64,000 nt of DNA from Stutzerimonas stutzeri (GTDB lineage Bacteria; Pseudomonadota; Gammaproteobacteria; Pseudomonadales; Pseudomonadaceae): the NCBI RefSeq assembly GCF_024448715.1, contig NZ_JAMOHZ010000010.1, positions 1 to 64,000 on the forward strand, written 5' to 3'. Both the position numbers and the translations under genes were made by a program. The notes under the pieces were generated by a model. It was not told where the DNA came from. It was given only the letters and a program-made list of their open reading frames with translations, and searched no databases. Shown here piece by piece: positions 47,977 through 62,294 of the stretch (its first letter is position 1; each line of letters begins with the position of its first letter).

Positions 47977-49319
47977 CAGTTGAGCGCCCCCACCACAATG
48001 GCGAACTGACGTCCGCGATCTTCGAAATTGGCAAACATATCGAGGCTGGCACAGGCCGGTGAAAGCAGCACCGCATCGCCCGCTTGCGCATTTCTGGCCG
48101 CCAATTGCACGGCTTCCTGAAGCGTCTGAACACGATGAATCGGCGCCGCGCCTTTGAGGGCAACAGCCAGAAGTTCGGCATCACGCCCAAGCAAGATGAC
48201 TTCCCGGCAATTTCGTGCGACGGGGCTGTGCAGAGCGGAGAAATCCGCGCCCTTGCCGTCACCACCAGCGATCAGCACCAGTTTGCCGGCGATGTCGCTG
48301 CCCAGCCCATCGATCGCTGCAAGCGCGGCGCCAACATTGGTGGCCTTGGAATCGTCATAGTAAGCAACGCCCTTGCGCTCGCCGACCCACTGACAGCGGT
48401 GCGCGAGCCCGGCGAAGCTGCGCAGGGTCGCCAGCATCGGTTCGAACGGCAGCCCTACCGCATGCCCGAGGGCCAAGGCAGCCAATGCATTGGACTGATT
48501 GTGCGCGCCGCGGATCTTCAACTGGTCCGCTGGCATCAGGGCGTCGAATTGGAAGGCCAGGTACTTCTGAGCATTTTCCTCGAACAGTCCGAAGCCCTTG
48601 AAATCGGGTTTGCCGAGGCCGAACGACCAGATCGGGACGTCATCGCCAACTAGCGGACGGCTAAGGCGATCGTCGCGATTGATCACGACTTGGTGCGCAC
48701 CGCGGAAGATCCGGTGTTTGGCCTGATGGTAGGCAGGCAGCCCGTCGTAGCGATCCATGTGGTCCTCGCTGACGTTCAGGCAGGTCGCGACTTCGGCATT
48801 CAATTGGTTGGTAGTTTCGAGCTGGAAGCTCGACAGTTCGAGTACATAGAGTTCGATGTCATCGCTAAGCAGATCCAGTGCCGGGGTGCCTAGATTTCCA
48901 CCCACCGCCACCTTGCGACCGGCTGCGACGGCCATCTCGCCGACTAGCGTGGTCACGGTGCTTTTCGCATTGGAACCGGTGATCGCGATGATTGGCGCCT
49001 TGGCTTCGCGGGCGAACAGCTCGATGTCGCCTGAGATTTTCACGCCTCGGGACGCGGCAACCTGCAGCGCCGGCGTACTGAGCGGCAGCCCTGGACTGAT
49101 CAGCAATTCGCTGGCGCGGCAAAGAAACTCGGGATCAAGCTCGCCACAACGCACTTCGATGCCCGGATATTGCGCTTGAAGAGCGGCAAGTTCCGGCGGG
49201 TTCGCGCGCGTATCAGCCACGGCAAACGGTACGCCATGGCTCGCCAGATGACGAACCAGGGACATACCGCTCTTGCCGAGACCGACGACGATGCGGAACT
49301 GATCGGAAGCGATGAGCAC
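47976..49319 (-). CDS. murD: UDP-N-acetylmuramoyl-L-alanine-D-glutamate ligase
   Basis: MurD adds D-Glu to the peptide stem. The 447 residues have the N-terminal IVVGLGKSGMSLVRHL, the ATP loop AITGSNAKSTVTTLVGE and YDDSKATNVGAALAAI. The start is a GTG with AGGT 8 bases upstream, 6 bases after the mraY stop. Confidence 0.96.
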   Translation of the reverse strand: MLIASDQFRIVVGLGKSGMSLVRHLASHGVPFAVADTRANPPELAALQAQYPGIEVRCGELDPEFLCRASELLISPGLPLSTPALQVAASRGVKISGDIELFAREAKAPIIAITGSNAKSTVTTLVGEMAVAAGRKVAVGGNLGTPALDLLSDDIELYVLELSSFQLETTNQLNAEVATCLNVSEDHMDRYDGLPAYHQAKHRIFRGAHQVVINRDDRLSRPLVGDDVPIWSFGLGKPDFKGFGLFEENAQKYLAFQFDALMPADQLKIRGAHNQSNALAALALGHAVGLPFEPMLATLRSFAGLAHRCQWVGERKGVAYYDDSKATNVGAALAAIDGLGSDIAGKLVLIAGGDGKGADFSALHSPVARNCREVILLGRDAELLAVALKGAAPIHRVQTLQEAVQLAARNAQAGDAVLLSPACASLDMFANFEDRGRQFAIVVGALN

Positions 49320-49325
49320 TCTTTA

Positions 49326-50408
49326 TTACCTCAGTTTCAGGGTGGCGAGACCGACCAGAACCAGAATCACCGTGATGATCCAGAAGCGCACGATCACACG
49401 GGGCTCGGGCCAGCCCTTGAGTTCGAAGTGGTGATGAATCGGTGCCATGCGGAAAACCCGCTTGCCGGTCAATTTGAACGAGGCGACCTGAATTACTACC
49501 GACAGGGTTTCCATCACGAACACGCCGCCCATGATGAACAGCACGATTTCTTGGCGGACAATCACTGCGATAGTCCCCAACGCGGCGCCGAGCGCCAGCG
49601 CACCGACGTCGCCCATGAAGACTTGGGCCGGGTAGGTGTTGAACCATAGAAAGCCCAACCCAGCGCCGATCAGCGCGCCGCAGAACACGATCAACTCGCC
49701 GGCACCCGGTACGTAGGGAATTAACAGATACTCGGCGAAATTCACGTTACCCGACAGATAGCAGAAGATGCCCAACCCGCCACCGACCATCACGGTCGGC
49801 ATGATCGCCAAGCCATCGAGCCCGTCGGTGAGATTCACCGCATTGCTCGAACCGACGATGACGAAGTAAGTCAGGACCACGAAGCCAATACCCAGCGGTA
49901 TTTCGATGTTCTTCAGCAGCGGCAGAATCAGTGTCGTCTCTACCGGCGTTTGCGCAGTCATATAAAGGAAGATCGCAGCACCGAGACCGAACACGGACTG
50001 CCAGAGGTACTTCCAGCGACTTGGCAAGCCGCGGGAATTCTTTTCAATGACCTTGCGATAGTCGTCGACCCAGCCAATCGCGCCGAACAGCAACGTGACG
50101 GCCAAGACCACCCAGACGTAGCGGTTGGCCAAGTCAGCCCAAAGCAGCGTGCTGATACCGATGGCACTGAGGATCAATGCCCCGCCCATGGTCGGCGTGC
50201 CGGACTTTGACAGGTGCGACTGCGGACCGTCAGTACGTACAGCCTGACCGATCTGGCGCAACTGCAAGGTGCGGATCAACCAGGGCCCCATCCATAGGGA
50301 GAGCACCAGCGCGGTGAGTACGCCGAGAATTCCACGCAGGGACAGATACTGAAAGACCGCGAAGCCCGTGTGGAATTGTTGCAGATACTCGGCGAGTAGC
50401 AGCAGCAT
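49326..50408 (-). CDS. mraY: Phospho-N-acetylmuramoyl-pentapeptide-transferase
   Basis: MraY transfers phospho-MurNAc-pentapeptide to undecaprenyl phosphate, forming lipid I. The 360-residue length is exact for the family, with about ten helices. Motifs are [10 protein letters not shown], the catalytic aspartates in GWVDDYRK and [11 protein letters not shown], and the C-terminal [11 protein letters not shown]. The ATG overlaps the murF stop by one base (TGATG). A longer upstream reading lies inside murF and is rejected. Confidence 0.97.
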   Translation of the reverse strand: MLLLLAEYLQQFHTGFAVFQYLSLRGILGVLTALVLSLWMGPWLIRTLQLRQIGQAVRTDGPQSHLSKSGTPTMGGALILSAIGISTLLWADLANRYVWVVLAVTLLFGAIGWVDDYRKVIEKNSRGLPSRWKYLWQSVFGLGAAIFLYMTAQTPVETTLILPLLKNIEIPLGIGFVVLTYFVIVGSSNAVNLTDGLDGLAIMPTVMVGGGLGIFCYLSGNVNFAEYLLIPYVPGAGELIVFCGALIGAGLGFLWFNTYPAQVFMGDVGALALGAALGTIAVIVRQEIVLFIMGGVFVMETLSVVIQVASFKLTGKRVFRMAPIHHHFELKGWPEPRVIVRFWIITVILVLVGLATLKLR

Positions 50409-51784
50409 CAACGTTTCTCCGTGCCGGATGCGGAAAGCGCAGCGACGACCTTGTCCATCGCGGCGCTCCGTGATCCCTTGATCAAAATAGTGGTGGCGTT
50501 GCCCTGCTCCAGGCGCAGGGCCGCGATCAGGCTTTGCTGATCGGCAAAATGACGACCACCAGCACCGAAGGTATCGACGGCATGCTTCATCAGCGGACCG
50601 ACGGCAAATAACGTATCGACTTTGCCGATCGCATAGCTGCCGACTTCGCGGTGCCCCTGCTCGGCCCAATCGCCCAGTTCGCCCATGTCGCCCAGCGCCA
50701 ACACGGTGCGCCCGGCAAAGCCGGTCAGCACGTCGATGGCCGCGCAGATCGATGCCGGATTGGCGTTGTAGGTATCGTCGATAAGGCGCACGCCATTGCC
50801 TAGCATCTGCGCAACACCTCGGCCCTTGACCGGCTGCAAGCTCTCCAGGCCGGCGACGATGTGTTCCGGCACGACACCCAGCGCATGCGCCGCGGCCGCT
50901 GCGGCGAGTGCATTGGCCACGCTGTGGCGGCCGAGCAGATTAAGCTGCACACGCATGGATCCGGAGGGCCCGTTTAGTACGAAATTTGGGCAACCGCGCG
51001 GATCGTAGGCAATCGAAGCGGGATGGAAATCAGCCAGGGGACTCTTCGTCGCGAAGCTCAGCACGCGTTTACCGGCTGCCCGTCGCTCCCAAATCGAATA
51101 GGCCTTGTCGTCGCGATTGAGCACCGCGATGCCATCGGCGCCGAGTCCGTCGAGTATCTCGCCCTTGGCCTCGACGATTTTCTGGGGCCCGCCGAACTCG
51201 CCGACATGGGCAGTACCGGCATTGGTAATCAAGCTGACATCTGGTTGCGTCAGGCTGACCGTATATGCGATCTCTCCGGGACGCGATGCGCCCAACTCGA
51301 TCACCGCTGCGCTGTGTTGTGGTGCCAACTCGAGCAGAGTCAACGGAGCGCCAAGATCGTTATTGAGATTGCCGCGAGTGGCGAGCACCGCATCGGCACC
51401 GTAGGCAGCGCGCAGGATGCTGGCGAGCAGCTCCTTGACGCTGGTCTTGCCGCTGGAACCGGTAATTGCCGCTACAGGCCCGGCAAAGGCAGCGCGATTC
51501 ATCGCACCCAACTGCCCCAAAGCGATGCGGCTATCCGCAACCACCAGTTGGGGCAACGAAACATTTTCCACACGCCGTTCGACCAAAGCGGCGGCTGCGC
51601 CTTTTGACGCGACCTCGGCCAGGTATGCATGACCATCGAAACGAGGGCCGGTCAGGGCGACAAATAACTGCCCCGGCGCGATCGCACGACTATCGGTGCT
51701 AACCGAGCTGAATGACACATCAGCACCCACCAACTCAGCGGGTAGTGAGGCGACAAGATCCGTCAAACGCATGGCTTCAAGCAT
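50408..51784 (-). CDS. murF: UDP-MurNAc-tripeptide-D-Ala-D-Ala ligase
   Basis: MurF adds D-Ala-D-Ala to complete the UDP-MurNAc-pentapeptide. The 458 residues have an N-terminal uridine-binding domain ([18 protein letters not shown]), the ATP loop [16 protein letters not shown] and [17 protein letters not shown]. The ATG giving MLEAMRLTD has GGAGGGG 5 bases upstream and overlaps murE by 8 bases. Confidence 0.97.
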   Translation of the reverse strand: MLEAMRLTDLVASLPAELVGADVSFSSVSTDSRAIAPGQLFVALTGPRFDGHAYLAEVASKGAAAALVERRVENVSLPQLVVADSRIALGQLGAMNRAAFAGPVAAITGSSGKTSVKELLASILRAAYGADAVLATRGNLNNDLGAPLTLLELAPQHSAAVIELGASRPGEIAYTVSLTQPDVSLITNAGTAHVGEFGGPQKIVEAKGEILDGLGADGIAVLNRDDKAYSIWERRAAGKRVLSFATKSPLADFHPASIAYDPRGCPNFVLNGPSGSMRVQLNLLGRHSVANALAAAAAAHALGVVPEHIVAGLESLQPVKGRGVAQMLGNGVRLIDDTYNANPASICAAIDVLTGFAGRTVLALGDMGELGDWAEQGHREVGSYAIGKVDTLFAVGPLMKHAVDTFGAGGRHFADQQSLIAALRLEQGNATTILIKGSRSAAMDKVVAALSASGTEKR

Positions 51785-53239
51785 CGGAGCCCCTCCAGGC
51801 AGCCAGGGCGATCGCGGCCTGGTCGAGATCGGAGAACGGCAAGCGTTCTCCCTTGATTTCCTGGTAATCCTCATGGCCTTTGCCGGCCAGCAACACCACG
51901 TCGTCGACATGGCTAGCCGCGATGCAGCTCGCTATGGCTGCGGCGCGCCCCGGCGCAAAGGTCGCGTTTTCCGGTGTGCTGAAGCCGGCACGGATCTCGT
52001 CGAGAATCTGTATGGGATCCTCATTGCGTGGATTGTCATCGGTCACCACGACTCGATCAGCCAACCGCTCGGCGACTTCGGCCATCAGCGGACGCTTGCC
52101 ACGATCACGCTCGCCGCCGCAGCCGAACAGGCACAGCAGCTTGCCGCGGGTATGAGGTCGCAGTGCCCCAAGAACCTTCTCCAAGGCATCGGGCGTATGT
52201 GCGTAATCAACCACCACCAATGGGCGATCTCCGCCGCCCAGACGCTGCATGCGACCGACAGGACCCTCGATCTCCGGCAATACGGAGAGAATTTCGTCCA
52301 GCGGATAGTTCATTCCCAGCAGCGCACCTATCGCAGCAAGGACATTGCTGACATTAAAACGGCCCAGCAGCGGGCTGCGCAGCGAACGCTCTCCTTGCGG
52401 TGTGATAAGGCGAGCATGAATCCCATCGTCGTCCAGCCGCGCCTGCGTGCAGTAAAGATAAGCGGAGGCATCGTCCAGGCTGTAAGTGATCAGCCGTGAT
52501 TCGCCTTTTTCAGCAGCAAGGACGCGCCCGAACGCATCATCGAGATTTATCACACGGCAGCTGAGCCCGGGCACCGTGAACAGTCGCGCCTTGGCCTCAC
52601 CGTAGGCCTCCATCGATCCGTGATAATCCAGATGGTCGCGAGACAGGTTTGTGAATACGGCAACATCGAACGCCAGCGCTGCAACCCGGCCCTGATCCAG
52701 ACCATGGGATGACACTTCCATAGCCACGGCGCGTGCGCCCTGTTTGCGCAGGTTCGCAAGATTGGCCTGCACACCGATCGCATCCGGGGTGGTGTGCTGA
52801 CCGAGCACTAGCTCACCATGAAAACCAGTGCCGAGGGTACCGATGATCCCGCAACGTTCACCCAGACGATCCAGCGCTTGGGCGATCAAATAGGTCACGC
52901 TGGTTTTGCCGTTGGTTCCGGTAACCCCAGCGAGGTGGAGGCTGCGACTTGGCTCGCCATAGAAACGTCCAGCGATCGCTGACAACTGCTCCGCCAGGTC
53001 GCGGACCGGCACCAGCACAGCACTTACTGCCGTCATTTCGGCCGCGCCGTCAACTTCGTAAGCGACCGCAGCCGCGCCGCGGGAAATCGCATCCGCGATG
53101 TGCAAGCGACCGTCCTGCTGCAAGCCAGGCACAGCGAGGAACAGGTCACCCGGACGCACCTTGCGGCTGTCCAGCGTCAGCTCACGGATCAACGTGGCGC
53201 TGCCGGCCTGCGGTAGCAGTTGATTCAACGGCATCGGCA

Positions 53240-53240
<1 letters not shown>
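51777..53240 (-). CDS. murE: UDP-MurNAc-L-Ala-D-Glu:meso-diaminopimelate ligase
   Basis: MurE adds the third stem residue. The 487 residues have DSRKVRPGDLFLAVPG, the ATP loop VTGTNGKTSVTYLIAQ and VVDYAHTPDALEKVL. The C-terminal TDDNPRNEDP matches the DNPR signature that selects meso-diaminopimelate rather than lysine, as expected for a Gram-negative. The ATG shares its A with the ftsI stop (TGATG). Confidence 0.97.
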
Positions 53241-55256
<2,016 letters not shown>

Positions 55257-55260
<4 letters not shown>

Positions 55261-56201
55261 CGCAGCTTCTCCGCAACGCGCATCACGGCGCTGCGCGAGC
55301 GCGGGTTGGCCTTGATCTCTTCAGCAGAGGCGTATTGAGGTTTACCCAGGAGCTTCAGACGCGGCACGAATTTCTCAGGAATGATCGGAAGGTCGCGCGG
55401 CAGGGTATCCGCCTCGCCCTTGGCATGACGACGCATGAACTGCTTGACGATGCGGTCTTCCAACGAATGAAAGCTGATCACTACCAGCCGACCGCCAACC
55501 TCGAGCGCCTCGAAGGCAGCCTCGAGCCCAGCTTCCAGATCGCCGAGTTCGTTGTTAATGAAAATGCGTAAGCCCTGAAACGCACGCGTCGCCGGGTTCT
55601 TGCCTTTCTCCCAGGCCGGATTGGCGACAGTCAATACCTGAGCGAGATCAGCTGTCCGCTCGAAGGGCCGTTCGGCTCGACGCTGCACCACCGCACGCGC
55701 CATGCGTTTGGCGAAGCGCTCCTCGCCGTATTCCTTGAATACCCGAGCGATGTCATCTTCGGCGGCAGTCGCGATCCACTCGGCCGCGCTGAGTCCGCGA
55801 CTGGGATCCATACGCATATCCAAGGGGCCATCATTGAGAAAGCTAAAGCCGCGCTCCGGATCGTCCAGCTGTGGCGAAGACACCCCTAAATCCAGCAGCA
55901 CGCCACTCAAGGTGCCGGTCCAGCCGCGTTGCGTAACCTCGGCACCGAGCTCGGCGAAACTTCTCTGCACAACGACAAAGCGGCCATCCTCGGCCGCCAG
56001 TGCTTGCCCCGTAGCGATTGCTAGCGGGTCTTTGTCGAAACCTAGCAAATAGCCATCAGGCCCAAGCTGCCGCAGCAAAAGACGGCTATGCCCCCCACGT
56101 CCGAACGTTCCATCCAGATAGCGGCCATCCGAGCGCACAGCGAGCGCCGCAACGGCCTCGTCGAGCAACACGGTTATGTGGTTATAGCTGGTCTGGCTCA
56201 C
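55257..56201 (-). CDS. rsmH: 16S rRNA m4C1402 N4-methyltransferase
   Basis: RsmH (MraW) N4-methylates C1402 in the ribosomal decoding centre; RsmI, encoded at 57.4 kb, adds the 2'-O-methyl to the same base. The 314 residues have [13 protein letters not shown], the SAM motif [14 protein letters not shown], and [12 protein letters not shown]. The start is a GTG overlapping the mraZ stop (GTGA). Confidence 0.96.
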
Positions 56202-56653
56202 AGGATTAGGTCACGCAGTTCTTCCGGCAAGGCACCGGGTTGTTTAATGGCCGCCAGGTCCGCATTTGCTTGCGCGTTCCAGTCGTCCTCGTTCCACAGG
56301 CTGAACTTGTTCAACTGCCCGACCAGCATGGCTCGCTTGTCCAACCCGGCGTACTCACGCAAACGTGGCGGCACCAACACGCGGCCGCTGCCATCCATTT
56401 CCAGATCTACAGCGTTGCCGATAAGCAGGCGCTGCAACCGGCGGCTCTCCTCACGCAGTGACGGCAATTCGCGGAGCTTGGCTTCGATCTGTTCCCATTC
56501 AGGAAGTGGGTAGATACAGAGGCAGCGATCAACAGCGTCGATTGTGATGATCAATTGTCCCTCACAGCGCGAAACGAGCTCGTCACGATACCGGCTGGGC
56601 ATAGCTAGCCGCCCTTTGGCATCGAGACTGATGGCGTTTGCTCCGCGAAACAC
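56198..56653 (-). CDS. mraZ: Transcriptional regulator MraZ
   Basis: MraZ is an AbrB-fold DNA-binding protein that forms rings and represses its own dcw promoter. The 151 residues show the duplicated motif [16 protein letters not shown] and [18 protein letters not shown]. The start is a GTG with GGGGAAG 7 bases upstream. Three 10-bp TGGGTA-like repeats (56681-56710) lie in its leader, its expected operator. It is the first gene of the dcw cluster. Confidence 0.96.
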   Translation of the reverse strand: MFRGANAISLDAKGRLAMPSRYRDELVSRCEGQLIITIDAVDRCLCIYPLPEWEQIEAKLRELPSLREESRRLQRLLIGNAVDLEMDGSGRVLVPPRLREYAGLDKRAMLVGQLNKFSLWNEDDWNAQANADLAAIKQPGALPEELRDLIL

Positions 56654-56680
56654 GGCTGCGCTTCCCCTGAAATTAGTTAT

Positions 56681-56710
56681 TCATACCCATAAATACCCAC
56701 TTCATTCCAC
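56681..56710 (-). promoter_or_regulatory. MraZ operator: three 10-bp direct repeats
   Basis: On the minus strand three tandem 10-mers read GTGGAATGAA, GTGGGTATTT and ATGGGTATGA, each centred on TGG(G/A) and in exact helical phase. MraZ is known to bind TGGGN repeats separated by 5 bases upstream of mraZ. They begin about 12 bases after the predicted start site of the dcw promoter, a position suited to repression. Confidence 0.85.
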
Positions 56711-56728
56711 TTTTTACCACTCGTGCGC

Positions 56729-56758
56729 ACTATAGAAATGCGGCGACCCCACCGTCAA
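56729..56758 (-). promoter_or_regulatory. dcw cluster promoter (PmraZ)
   Basis: TTGACG (56758-56753), an 18-base spacer and TATAGT (56734-56729) form a strong sigma70 promoter about 75 bases before the mraZ GTG. The MraZ boxes lie just downstream. Confidence 0.75.
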
Positions 56759-56948
56759 GGTGCGCTTGGCGGGAAAAACCGTTATGTGACGGGGATTTAA
56801 CGAGCAAAGAGGGGATAAACGGCAACGAGGGGAAGAGATCGGTAAAATAATCTCAGGCAGCTCAAAAACCTGCACTTCAAAGTTAAAGTACTTTGTTAAG
56901 AGCAAGAATATTTTGGACTAAAAAGAGAAGGTGTTTCGGAAGAAGTCG

Positions 56949-57304
56949 GAGAGTCGATCTGTAAGCCGGGTTCTGTCTAGAACAGTCATTCCTCTACGAC
57001 AGCCATCACTGACTGCCTCTAGCAACCTACCCGGATCCAGCGCGGGCCACGCCAATGGATCCCTATTTGGTCTTGCTCCAAGTGGGGTTTACCTAGCCAC
57101 GGACTGTTGCCAGCCGTGCGGTGCGCTCTTACCGCACCTTTTCACCCTTACCGGCACCGAAGCGCTTAGGCGGTTATTTTCTGTGGCACTTTCCGTAGGC
57201 TCGCGCCTCCCAGGCGTTACCTGGCACTTCGCCCTATGGAGCCCGGACTTTCCTCCCTCCCTTCTTGCGGAACAAAAAGAGACAGCGACTGTCCGATCGA
57301 CTCT
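56949..57304 (-). ncRNA. rnpB: RNase P RNA (class A)
   Basis: RNase P RNA is the catalytic component that trims tRNA 5' ends. The roughly 356-base transcript carries the class A landmarks: paired ends (AGAGTCGATCGGACAG at the 5' side, CTTACAGATCGACTCTCC at the 3' side), the conserved GGAGGAAAGTCCGGGCTCC, GGTAAGGGTGAAAAGGTGCG and AGAGCGCACCG. It lies between mraZ and rsmI, as in P. aeruginosa. End coordinates are estimated from terminal pairing. No clear U-run hairpin was found just beyond the 3' end. Confidence 0.95.
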
Positions 57305-57313
57305 CCGGCTGTC

Positions 57314-57342
57314 AGGGTACTTTGCCGTGCATTAGCCTGCAA
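57314..57342 (-). promoter_or_regulatory. rnpB promoter
   Basis: TTGCAG (57342-57337), a 17-base spacer and TACCCT (57319-57314) lie 9 bases before the estimated RNase P RNA 5' end, consistent with the predicted start. Confidence 0.65.
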
Positions 57343-57388
57343 GCTGCAGCGTGCAGCAGGGCCGCAATAAGCTTCGACAAGAATCGAT

Positions 57389-58264
57389 CTAACGGCCTTG
57401 ATTCTTGTCTTCCAGCGCAAGCTGATAAAGCAGATTTTTCCTGACGCCGGTTATCTCCGCCGCAACAGCCGCGGCGCGCTTCACAGGCAATTCCGCCAAT
57501 AGCAACTGCAGCACTCGGCGCACATGTGCATCGACCGCATCTCCGCCCTGCGGTGCCTGCCAGCCGCCAACCACGAGCACGCACTCGCCCCGCTGCTGAT
57601 TGCTGTCGGACTCCACCCAGGCACGCAGCTCTTTCAAAGGCAGCCCCTTCAAAGTCTCAAATGTCTTGGTCAGCTCACGCCCCAGCACAGCGGGCCGTTC
57701 CGCGCCAAACACCAACTCTAGGTCCTGAAGGCATTCGAGAATGCGATGCGGCGCCTCATAAAAGATCAGGGTGCGCGGCTCTTCCTTCAAATACTCGAGC
57801 CGCGTACGACGTGCCGCCTGCTTTGCGGGCAAAAATCCTTCGAATATAAATCGATCGGACGGCAAACCAGCAGCCGAAAGCGCCGCGATAAGTGCACAGG
57901 CACCGGGCAGCGGAACGACGTGCATGCCTGCCGCGCGCGCCCGCCTGACCAGGTGATAGCCGGGGTCAGATATCAGTGGCGTGCCGGCGTCGGAGATGAG
58001 CGCCACATCATCTCCCGCCAGAAGCCGCTCGATAAAGCGCCCCCCTTCATCGCGCTCGTTATGCTCATGGCACGCAGCCAATGGCGTGGCAATACCGAAG
58101 TGCTGCAGCAGTCGAGCCGAATGACGAGTATCTTCCGCCGCAATCAGCGTGACCTCCGCCAATACCCGCAGCGCGCGCGCGCTGATGTCCTCGAGATTTC
58201 CAATAGGCGTAGCGACAACATAGAGCGTGCCTGTAGCGGAATTCACGACATCTGATGCAGTCAC
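57389..58264 (-). CDS. rsmI: 16S rRNA 2'-O-ribose C1402 methyltransferase
   Basis: RsmI methylates the ribose of C1402, complementing RsmH. The 291-residue tetrapyrrole-methylase-fold protein has LYVVATPIGNLEDIS, AEDTRHSARLL, LISDAGTPLISDPGY and FYEAPHRI. The GTG start has GAGGT 7 bases upstream. Its 3' end is about 85 bases from rnpB, and it is divergent from lpoA. Confidence 0.95.
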   Translation of the reverse strand: MTASDVVNSATGTLYVVATPIGNLEDISARALRVLAEVTLIAAEDTRHSARLLQHFGIATPLAACHEHNERDEGGRFIERLLAGDDVALISDAGTPLISDPGYHLVRRARAAGMHVVPLPGACALIAALSAAGLPSDRFIFEGFLPAKQAARRTRLEYLKEEPRTLIFYEAPHRILECLQDLELVFGAERPAVLGRELTKTFETLKGLPLKELRAWVESDSNQQRGECVLVVGGWQAPQGGDAVDAHVRRVLQLLLAELPVKRAAAVAAEITGVRKNLLYQLALEDKNQGR

Positions 58265-58385
58265 AGGGCGTACCTCAAACAGGTAAAACGCGCATTGTAG
58301 CCCGTTTAGCGGTCACAACATCGCAGCCCCTACGAGGCTTGGGTACAATCCGTCGACACCCGCCAGTGCTTCCAGGAATGATCAC

Positions 58386-60145
58386 ATGATGGTTCGCCTT
58401 CGCCCGTTTCTCTTCTTATGTATTGCCGCCGTGCTTTCGGCCTGTGCCACCTCGCCGTCCTCGACCTTAGGCGAGCTACCGCGCACCCCGCAGGCCTCGA
58501 CGCAGCAACTGCTGAAGGAAGCCGATGCCAGCGACCCAGCCGAGGCTGCATTGCTGCGGCTGTCCGCAGCTGACCAAAGTATCCAGCAGGGCAACCGAGC
58601 CCAGGCACGACAGATTCTTGAGCAGATCACCATTGACCAGCTGATGCCTGCACAGCAGATGTTTGCGCGGACGCTGCAAGCCGAACTGGCATTGGCCGAC
58701 AACGACCCGCAGCGCGCCCTCGAAGCTTTGCAGCATCCAGCATTCGGGCGCCTCGCAGAGCTTCCCGTAGACCAGCAACTGCGCACTCAGCTGGCGCGGG
58801 CGCAAGCGTTTGAGGCAAACAACCAGCCCCTCGACGCGGCACGCGAACGAACCTTCATCGCACCACTGTTGAGCGGTGAGTCGGCGAAGCAGAACCACGA
58901 GGCCATCTGGGCACTCGTTTCCAAGCTACCGGCAGACCAGCTACAACCGACCACAGATACAGATCTTTCCGGCTGGCTGACCCTTGCAACAACCATAAAG
59001 CAGGCCGGCACGCTCGGTCAGCAGCAACGCGCGATCGACGCCTGGATTCAACAGAACCCCAACCACCCAGCCGCACGACGCTTACCGGATCCATTGGTTA
59101 AGTTGCGGGAATTGGCTGACCAACCGCTGTCACACGTAGCGCTTCTGTTGCCAATGGAAGGCCCCCTGGCCAGCGTAGCGCGCGCTCTGCGTGACGGCTT
59201 TCTCGCCGCTCACCTAAAAGCACAGCGAGACCTGAAGATCGAGTTGTTCGACAGCTCCCGGCTATCCTCCCTGGATGACTTTTACCGGCAAGCAAGCGCA
59301 TCGGGTGTTGAACTCGTTATCGGCCCGCTGGACAAGGATCTGGTCCGTCAACTGGCCGATCGGGAGCAACTTCCGATCACCACCCTTGCGCTGAACTACA
59401 GCGATGCAAACCAGAAGGTGCCACCGCAGCTGTTCCAGTTCGGCCTTGCCGCGGAGGACGAGGCACGCGAAGTAGCGCGCCGGGCCTGGGCCGACGGGCA
59501 CCGCCGGGCAATAGCGTTGACGCCTCGTGGCGAGTGGGGCAATCGGATATTTGAAGCCTTTCGCCAACAATGGCAGGAGCAGGGCGGAACAGTGGTTGCT
59601 GCCGAATCCCTCGCCGAACCGATCGAGCTGGCCAGTCAGATAGCCGACCTGCTGCAGGTACGCAGCAGCCCCAGCCCCGAATCGAAGCCAACGCGGCGCC
59701 AGGACGTCGATTTCCTCTTCCTCGCGGCGACTCCCCAACAGGCTCAGCAAGTAAAGCCCACATTAATATTCCAGTACGCCGGGGATCTCCCGGTCTACGC
59801 CACCTCCCACCTGCATGCCGCAACGGATAACCGCACCCAGTACCTTGACCTGGAAGGTATCCGCTTCACCGAAACGCCATGGCTTCTCGATCCCCAGCTA
59901 CCACTTCGCCAGGAGATCGAACGCAAGTGGCCACAGGCCCGCGGAAGCCTCGGCAGGCTCTATGCGATGGGTGCCGATGCGTACCTTTTGGCACCACGCC
60001 TGAATCAACTCCTGGCCTTGCCGGAAACACGACTGGAGGGGCTTTCGGGAATTCTCAGCCTGACTCCTGAACAGCGTATCGAGCGTCGTCTTCCATGGGC
60101 CGAGTTCCATGACGGCGAGGTCCAGCCGCTCAGGGAAACGTTGTA

Positions 60146-60149
<4 letters not shown>
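58386..60149 (+). CDS. lpoA: Penicillin-binding protein activator lipoprotein LpoA
   Basis: LpoA is an outer-membrane lipoprotein that reaches through the cell wall to activate a class A PBP (PBP1A in E. coli). The 587-residue precursor has a lipobox (LSAC), an N-terminal TPR-like domain (about 30-240) and a C-terminal type 1 periplasmic-binding-protein fold (SHVALLLPMEGPLASVARAL onward). The ATG at 58386 is adjacent to another at 58389 and either may be used. The stop overlaps yraN by 4 bases. Confidence 0.9.
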
Positions 60150-61771
<1,622 letters not shown>

Positions 61772-61772
<1 letters not shown>

Positions 61773-61865
61773 CGGCAGCCCTCAAGCCTCACGCCAGTTG
61801 AGCGGAACCAAAGCCCCGTCAAACCGGATAGCTTTGGTCCTTACTTATGGCTTGAGGCTTGCCGC
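61772..61865. repeat. Nested inverted repeat between convergent genes
   Basis: Three pairs nest: GCGGCA/TGCCGC (61772 and 61860), CTCAAGCC/GGCTTGAG (61781 and 61849) and ACCAAAGC/GCTTTGGT (61807 and 61831). Together they could fold almost the whole convergent gap. There is no T-run, so it may act as a bidirectional Rho-assisted terminator or be a REP-like element. Confidence 0.7.
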
Positions 61866-61868
61866 CGC

Positions 61869-62282
61869 TTACTTAACGACTTTCAGGCTAGGGCGCTTTG
61901 CCGAAGCTGGGCGCGACGATGCGCCTGAATCAGTCGAGGAATCGTCACTGGGCGTATCGTCCTCGGGCGGCGTCGACTCGATCTCAAACACCATGCCCTG
62001 TCCGTTCTCACGCGCATAGATCGCCATCACCGCAGCGGATGGCACATGCAGCCTGTGCGGAACGCCACCGAAACGTCCCTCGAAACTGATCGCGTCATTG
62101 TCCATTTGCAGCTGGCGTACGGCACTCGGCGCAACGTTCAATACTATCTGCCCGTCACTGGCAAAACCCGCCGGCACTTGAACCCCAGGGTGCTCGACAT
62201 TGACCAGCACGTGTGGCGTGTACTCGTTGTCCACGATCCACTCATACAACGCCCGTACGAGATAAGGACGACTTGAAGTCAT
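61869..62282 (-). CDS. sspB: ClpXP specificity-enhancing factor SspB
   Basis: SspB tethers SsrA-tagged proteins to ClpXP. The 137 residues comprise the substrate-binding domain (SSRPYLVRALYEWIVDN, then ISFEGRFGG) and a flexible acidic tail ending LKVVK, the ClpX-docking motif. It lies 12 bases after sspA, in the conserved sspA-sspB order. Confidence 0.95.
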   Translation of the reverse strand: MTSSRPYLVRALYEWIVDNEYTPHVLVNVEHPGVQVPAGFASDGQIVLNVAPSAVRQLQMDNDAISFEGRFGGVPHRLHVPSAAVMAIYARENGQGMVFEIESTPPEDDTPSDDSSTDSGASSRPASAKRPSLKVVK

Positions 62283-62294
62283 ATACAGCCTCTC

